DNA from: Prostheceraeus crozeri
Lineage: Eukaryota > Platyhelminthes > Polycladida > Euryleptidae
Direction: 5' to 3'
Length of the DNA: 64,000 bases
Assembly (NCBI GenBank): GCA_907163375.1
Contig: CAJQUW010005305.1
Span: 62,001-126,000, forward strand
Part shown: one piece after another, positions 60,047 through 64,000 of the stretch
Layout: each line of letters starts with the position of its first letter
How positions within the stretch are numbered: position 1 is the first letter of the stretch
Program-made: the position numbers and the translations under genes
The notes under the pieces: generated by a model
Told to the model about the DNA's origin: nothing
Databases searched by the model: none
Seen by the model: only the letters and a program-made list of their open reading frames with translations

Positions 60047-60468
60047 TTAAAAAGGTGAAGTAGTTATTCCATCAGGTAAAATTTTTCTTTTATCATCAAA
60101 TGGATCTAATGCTAATTTATGTTCTTCTTTTAAATACATTTCATGTTTCTTTGAATTAAGTCTATAATTGCATGCTGTTTTTATTTCATTATTAAATAAT
60201 ACATTTTTATAATCTTGAAATGTTATTTGATTAGCCACTGATGCCTTTGAAATTCCTTTTAATGTTTTATGTGTTTTAATATTATTAGTTGTATCATAAC
60301 AATAACATTTAGATTTTAAAAATATAGCTTCTGTTATGAAATCTTCATTTCCTAACTCATCTTTTACTTTACATAATTCTGAAGGGTGAATAAAATCTTT
60401 TATTTTATTAATTTCTTCATCAAGTGAAGAATTATACGGTATTGTTAATTCTAAGAAACAGAATCGGT
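60047..60468 (-). pseudogene. DNA polymerase B, segment 5 (C-terminal thumb)
   Basis: After a frame change beside the catalytic D-T-D-S box (near 60468), the open frame runs to the stop at 60047. It contains LTIPYNSSLDEEINKIKDFI, ELCKVKDELG, KTLKGISKASVANQITFQDY, ACNYRLNSKKHEMYL and KRKILPDGITTSPF. The K-x-L-K-G-I block and the Y-R-L segment after the palm are characteristic of the thumb region of Polinton-type polymerases, and the R-K-I-L-x-D-G-I end is the usual C terminus. So the 3' end of the gene is complete. Confidence 0.8.
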
Positions 60469-61500
60469 ATCTGTAAAGTGTAATTTATAGTTTTTGCCAT
60501 AAGCAGGTGCTAAATAATCATATATAAATCTATACATAAATAGTTTAGCTAATTCTAATATAGTGAATCCAATAAAATTAAACTTATCATGTTTTACGCT
60601 AATTCGACGTAAATGTACAGCACATAGTTCATCACTAAATCTAGTAGTTCGTTTATATGTAGGTTTCCTTGTTGAATTTTGAAACCTATCTTTATCATAA
60701 ACTATTTCAATATTTTGTCTATTACGCACATTTTCTAAAGTCTTACCATAAAATGCATTATTCATTAATTTGAAGAACACGTTTCCAGAATCATCTTTAT
60801 TTCTTTTAGCTATTTTACTTTTTTCAATATTGAACTCTATATAATTTTTTAACCACCTAGATTTTTGATAAAATAGTTTCTGTTGTATTTTGGTGAGAAT
60901 CATTCCATGTTCTAAATGCCAATCTAGCATTCTCCCTTCAACAACATACTTTCCTTTATTACTTTGTGTTAACATAAGTTTTTTTGTTGGTCTGTATTTT
61001 TTAGGCATTATAGATTTTTGATAATCTGAAAAATCTTCTATATTGGGAATTTTGTTTTCGGGACAGAAAGGAAAATATTTTGTTTTATCTTTTATTTCAT
61101 CAGGATATACTAAATCAACTTCATATATATAACCATGATTATTTTCACCATCTAATGTAGGTTCGTATTCAAGAATATTACTCCATTCCATTTCACCTGT
61201 TGGTAATTCTTGTATCATGCAAGAAGAATATAAGCTATTAAAATCATAATATAACAAATAGTTTTCTCTCATGATTTCATCAACTGCTGCTTGACTATCT
61301 TCATTTGATATAAGTCCTTCTATATTTTGATTAAACAATTTTATAAATTGAGCTTTTTCTTCTGGATTTAAAATTTTTAAATAACCATAATCATCAGGAT
61401 TTACTTTCTTATTGTAACACTGTACATAACGATTACCTAAAACTGATGAAACTCCACCTCTAATTCCAGATTCAAAAAATAATAATTTATCATATGCATT
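60451..61500 (-). pseudogene. DNA polymerase B, segment 4 (palm: motifs A, B and C)
   Basis: The frame is open from about 61500, although the first listed start (61338) is only a TTG. It contains ESGIRGGVSSV upstream, then LLYYDFNSLYSSCM (motif A, metal-binding Asp), the TPR-like region (YRPTKKLMLT), KLMNNAFYGKTLENV (motif B, K-x3-N-x2-Y-G) and HFTDTDSV (motif C, catalytic D-T-D) at the very end, where the frame breaks. Motif A reads S-L-Y-S-S where Polinton polymerases usually have S-L-Y-P. All catalytic aspartates are present. It belongs to the DNA_pol_B_2 group, enzymes that replicate linear genomes by protein priming. Confidence 0.9.
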
Positions 61501-62090
61501 TTTTTATAATGTTTAAGTTTAACGGAATTTGTCCTAGAGCCATCGGCTTGAACACCAGTATGTTTTAATCCTGCTAACCATGTTAAACTTGGTGTAGAAT
61601 AACAATAACATGGATCTATTCCGTAATATTCTAAACACATATCACGAAGGTTTTCGAAAAGATCAGCTAGTATTAATACATCTATCTGTAGATATTTCAT
61701 TGTATAATCATACATTGTTCTACAATTTAACTCTCTCCAATTTTTTTCAGCTTCTGCATAATCTTCTTCAGATAATTGTGATTGTCTTAATGTTGATTTA
61801 AATTTATTTATTGGAGGAAGTTGTTTTTCTTTCATAATTTTATTCACAGAGTTAAAATCTCCAGTTATATATTCATACGGAAATATTCCTTTTAAAAGTT
61901 TTAAATTATATTTATCTAATATTTTACATTGTTCAGGTTTCAAAGTTTTTCCCATAACATGTAATGAATAAGGAGTAAAAAATCTAAATGCATCTAAAAT
62001 TCTAATGCAACCTAATTGCATTGAAAAATATTCTTCTTCTGTTTTACATAGTACATTTATTTGTTGTTGTTGTAATTTTTCAGATGAAAA
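61437..62090 (-). pseudogene. DNA polymerase B, segment 3 (exonuclease III region)
   Basis: In frame from about 62090. It holds MQLGCIRILDAFRFF, YITGDFNSVNKIM, RTMYDYTMKYLQIDVLILAD (ExoIII motif, Y-x3-D type) and DPCYCYSTPSLTWLAGLKHT, the segment leading to the palm. The frame breaks near 61500 in a run of seven T. Between HTGVQ and NSVKLK the sequence ADGSRT is encoded by a short GC-rich hairpin (61538-61548), discussed with the palindromic repeats. The proofreading exonuclease would be functional if the frames were continuous. Confidence 0.85.
61538..61548 (-). repeat. GC-rich triloop hairpin inside polymerase (encodes ADGSR)
   Basis: AGCC-ATC-GGCT on the plus strand, preceded by CCTAGAG. 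It shares the CTAGAGCC.TCGG core with 62591-62602 and 62249-62257. Confidence 0.6.
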
Positions 62091-62244
62091 AAATCTTTCA
62101 TTACTAGATGGAAATCATATTTAGAACCATTGTGGAAATATAGAGGAACAAAGTTATATTTAAATTTATTAGCATTAAGATTACAAGAATTATGTGCTGC
62201 ACCTCTATATAATCCATTTAGATGATCATGATCTTTTACTTTGT

Positions 62245-62264
62245 CGGCAGAGCCGTCGCTTCGC
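62245..62264 (-). repeat. GC-rich triloop hairpins inside polymerase (encode SDGSAD)
   Basis: CGGC-AGA-GCCG (62245-62255) followed by GC-TTC-GC (62258-62264), within the zinc/endonuclease module between C-x2-C and D-H-D-H. Confidence 0.6.
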
Positions 62265-62578
62265 TTATCATTACCCAATTCTTTTCCACAGTAAAAACAT
62301 TTTGTTTCATTAACAAAATTAATTTTTTCTTCATCCGTTAATGGAAGCATTGGTATATTTGTTTCAAGCAATTGTGAAAAATAATTTTGTAATTCTTCTA
62401 CTTTCTTTGTAAACATTTCTGAGCTATCTTCACCATAGTATTGATAATATTTTGATTTAAATAATTCAGAATGATTTGAATGAATGTACATTCCCCAACA
62501 TAATGGTTTTTGTTCAAATAAATATTTTTCTTTACTTTGTTCAGGTGCAATTTTTTCATAATTATCATTTTCAGAATC

Positions 62579-62602
62579 GGGCGAAGCCCTAGAACCTTCG
62601 GT
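62579..62602 (-). repeat. GC-rich double triloop hairpin inside polymerase (encodes EGSRASP)
   Basis: GGGC-GAA-GCCC (62579-62589), TAGA, then ACC-TTC-GGT (62594-62602). The minus strand reads GGGC-TTC-GCCC, the same stem that ends the gene at 58065. Confidence 0.65.
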
Positions 62603-62769
62603 ATGATTTTGTGTCATATTAACATTATATGCTTCAAAATCACAATAAATAGTAAAGGGTACTTTATTTTTCAAATACCATTTATTATATTCTAAATAAT
62701 CATCTTTTGGAAATGTGTTTCTGACTGCTTCATTTTGTTGACAATTCTCCAAATGTCTATTCATTTCTT

Positions 62770-63999
62770 CTAAAGTTCTAAAACTTGCATACATTGAAGA
62801 CAAGGAAAATTTGTATTATCTGAAGATATAGTAAATATAGAAACATCTTTACACAATATAAAATGACCCTGATAATATAATATATTCGCTTGTGCTGGTT
62901 GCTTTGTTTGTTTTAATTTTTCAAATTTATCTTGATATATTTCATGTGTTTCATCAATTTCTTTTGTAAGATTAAATGTATTTCGATGAAAATTTTGATT
63001 TAATATTTGTAGCTGATAAATATATTCTTTATCATATTGTTCTTTATATTGTTGTTGACATTTTTTTAAACATTCATTTATTTTTTGATTGGTTTCATTT
63101 TCTTCATTATTTAATTCTTTATTGTCTTTATTTAATTCTTGAATCGTTTCTATCTTATTTTGATATTTATGGCCATATTCTTGTACTAATATTTTTGTTT
63201 GTTGTTGATAATCTGTTTTACATTTTCGTAAACTTTCATTTAAATTTTGTAATTTTTGTTGATATTCTAAAGATAAAGATAAATAATCGGAATAATAATC
63301 ATAATTATAATTACGTCCTTTATAATTATTATGATTAATCATTATTGGTGATAGTGTTTTTATAATTTCAAATTTTTCAGTACATATTATATTTCCTTGG
63401 TAAAAAATATTATCATGCATGTAATTTCCTCTATCATTATATACTATTTCTGATTGACATAAATTTTTATTATTCAAATAAATTTTTTTTGAATCTGAGT
63501 AAAATGGAGTAATATTACCAATAGAAACATAATTCACATTTAATTCAAAAACATTTACTTCTATTAAATTTTTATTCTCTTTATGAAACTTTTTTAACCT
63601 ATTATAATCATATGGAAATTCATGTAAGCCATCAGAGTGATCAAATTCATTTTTGTATTCTTCTTTATTGTAATGTCTTAGTCTTTCTTTATGATATTTT
63701 GCAGGATGTAAATGTGCTATAATACTCCACAGAAAACAATAATCATCTTCATTTTTTATGTTGATTATTTGTGGTGAACTGAAAGGCAAAGGAACATAAC
63801 TACCACCAGTATTATTTTTATATTTATCAATTACTATTTTCTTAGATAGTATTTTAACAAATCTCCAACCAGATTCACGTAACTGGGCTTCAATTATACA
63901 ATTTTCTAATTTAAGTATCATTTGTTCAAATATGGGTTGTATATCATTTACATTATGAATTTCTTGTGAATTTGTACAATGTCCTTGTATTATTTCTTC
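62770..63999 (-). pseudogene. DNA polymerase B, segment 1 (N-terminal domain, extends past window)
   Basis: The first ATG in view is at 63921, but the frame stays open to the window edge (63999), so the true start lies outside. It has LRESGWRFVKILSKKIVIDK, GGSYVPLPFSSPQIINIKNE and DDYCFLWSIIAHLHP, the conserved N-terminal region of invertebrate Polinton-type polymerases (R-x-S-G-W, then S-Y-x-x-L-P, then the D-D-x-C-F-x-W block). Next come FPYDYNRLKKFH and NLIEVNVFELN. About residues 213-340 then form a Gln/Lys/Asn/Glu-rich coiled coil (for example KCKTDYQQQTKILVQEYGHK). The domain resumes with YYQGHFILCKDVS and FPCLQC, the first zinc pair, where the frame breaks near 62785. This coiled-coil insert is unusual for the family. 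Confidence 0.85.
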
Positions 64000-64000
64000 A

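Larger units (their letters stand above)
62057..62803 (-). pseudogene. DNA polymerase B, segment 2 (exonuclease I/II and inserted zinc/endonuclease motif)
   Basis: Begins with the zinc-finger tail EEMNRHLENC (the partner C-x2-C lies at the end of segment 1), then PFTIYCDFEAYN (ExoI, D-x-E). A long variable insert contains hairpin-encoded TEGSRASPDSE. It is followed by CFYCGKELG, then VKDHDHLNGLYRGAAHNSCN, a C-x2-C...D-H-D-H...R-G-x-x-H-x-x-C-N motif like recombination endonuclease VII found in many Polinton-type polymerases. VPLYFHNGSKYDFHLVMKDF (ExoII) closes it. The zinc module also carries a hairpin-encoded stretch (KRSDGSADK). The frame ends in a run of seven A near 62090. Confidence 0.88.
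55980..64000. mobile_element. Integrated dsDNA virus / Polinton-like element (right end outside window)
   Basis: From about 55980 the composition becomes markedly AT-rich and genes suddenly lie close together. Plus strand: two-helix membrane protein, unassigned conserved protein, candidate capsid protein, packaging ATPase. Minus strand, converging: family-B DNA polymerase of the protein-primed type with an inserted zinc/endonuclease motif. ATPase plus polymerase plus capsid-like protein is the core of Polinton, adintovirus-like and related midsize DNA viruses. No integrase, protease or major capsid gene is in view; they may lie beyond 64000 or be absent. Frameshifts in the polymerase and membrane protein show that the copy is decaying. 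Confidence 0.8.

Noticed and set aside
62976-63338. 120-codon plus-strand ORF rich in Phe, Ile and Tyr
   Set aside because: Antisense to the coiled-coil insert of the polymerase; its composition simply mirrors Lys/Asn/Gln codons.
1-64000. tRNA or rRNA genes
   Set aside because: I looked for B-box-like GGTTCGA words. Those found (35150, 58944) are inside coding relics without cloverleaf context.

Overview
The window reads as a repeat-dense, gene-poor stretch of an invertebrate animal nuclear genome. I see no convincing host gene. What is recognisable is a palaeontology of mobile DNA: a very large foldback element, minisatellites, decayed Tc1/mariner, R2-like and CR1-like fragments, at least four Penelope-like retroelements (PLEs), several hAT-type insertions with intact target-site duplications, and at the right edge an AT-rich block of virus-type genes. 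The mix (foldback with tandemly repeated arms, GIY-YIG PLEs, R2-clade and CR1-like LINEs, hAT elements with 8-bp duplications) fits a marine invertebrate, possibly a deuterostome such as an echinoderm, but the phylum cannot be settled from sequence alone.

Layout. 1-7503: about 69 copies of a 76-bp repeat, a hinge with inverted unique arms, then about 22 copies of the same repeat in reverse orientation, i.e. one foldback structure that enters from the left edge. 7743-12239: a 113-bp minisatellite, a mariner-type transposase remnant, a LINE 3' tail bounded by a perfect 15-bp duplication, and a roughly 2-kb minisatellite of 20/21/22-bp units. 12729-18640: R2-like endonuclease domain, a Tc1 element with terminal inverted repeats, a PLE tail and a CR1-like reverse transcriptase fragment. 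20750-27572: one PLE on the minus strand (PLE-A) split by a second PLE of the domain-permuted type (GIY-YIG nuclease at the N terminus), plus an inverted partial copy of PLE-A. 27573-39035: a non-autonomous hAT (29065-31383) with a nested MITE, a three-exon transposase-like pseudogene (33431-35442), a palindromic MITE, and a further PLE tail. 44497-54904: a 10.4-kb hAT interval with a perfect 8-bp duplication and a hAT dimerisation-domain ORF near its right end, holding tandem duplications and low-complexity DNA.

55980-64000 (right edge open): an integrated virus or Polinton-like element. Subterminal tandem repeats with perfect AT palindromes are followed on the plus strand by a two-helix membrane protein, an unassigned conserved protein, a tiny ORF, a beta-rich candidate capsid protein and an A32/FtsK-type packaging ATPase. 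A converging minus-strand gene encodes a family-B (protein-primed type) DNA polymerase, broken by four frameshifts and running off the window. ATPase, polymerase and capsid candidate together imply a dsDNA virus-like replication and packaging module. The most unusual signal is a family of GC-rich triloop hairpins confined to this AT-rich block. They sit at the stop codons of three plus-strand genes, like hairpin 3'-end signals, and also occur inside the polymerase reading frame, like protein-tolerated palindromic insertions.
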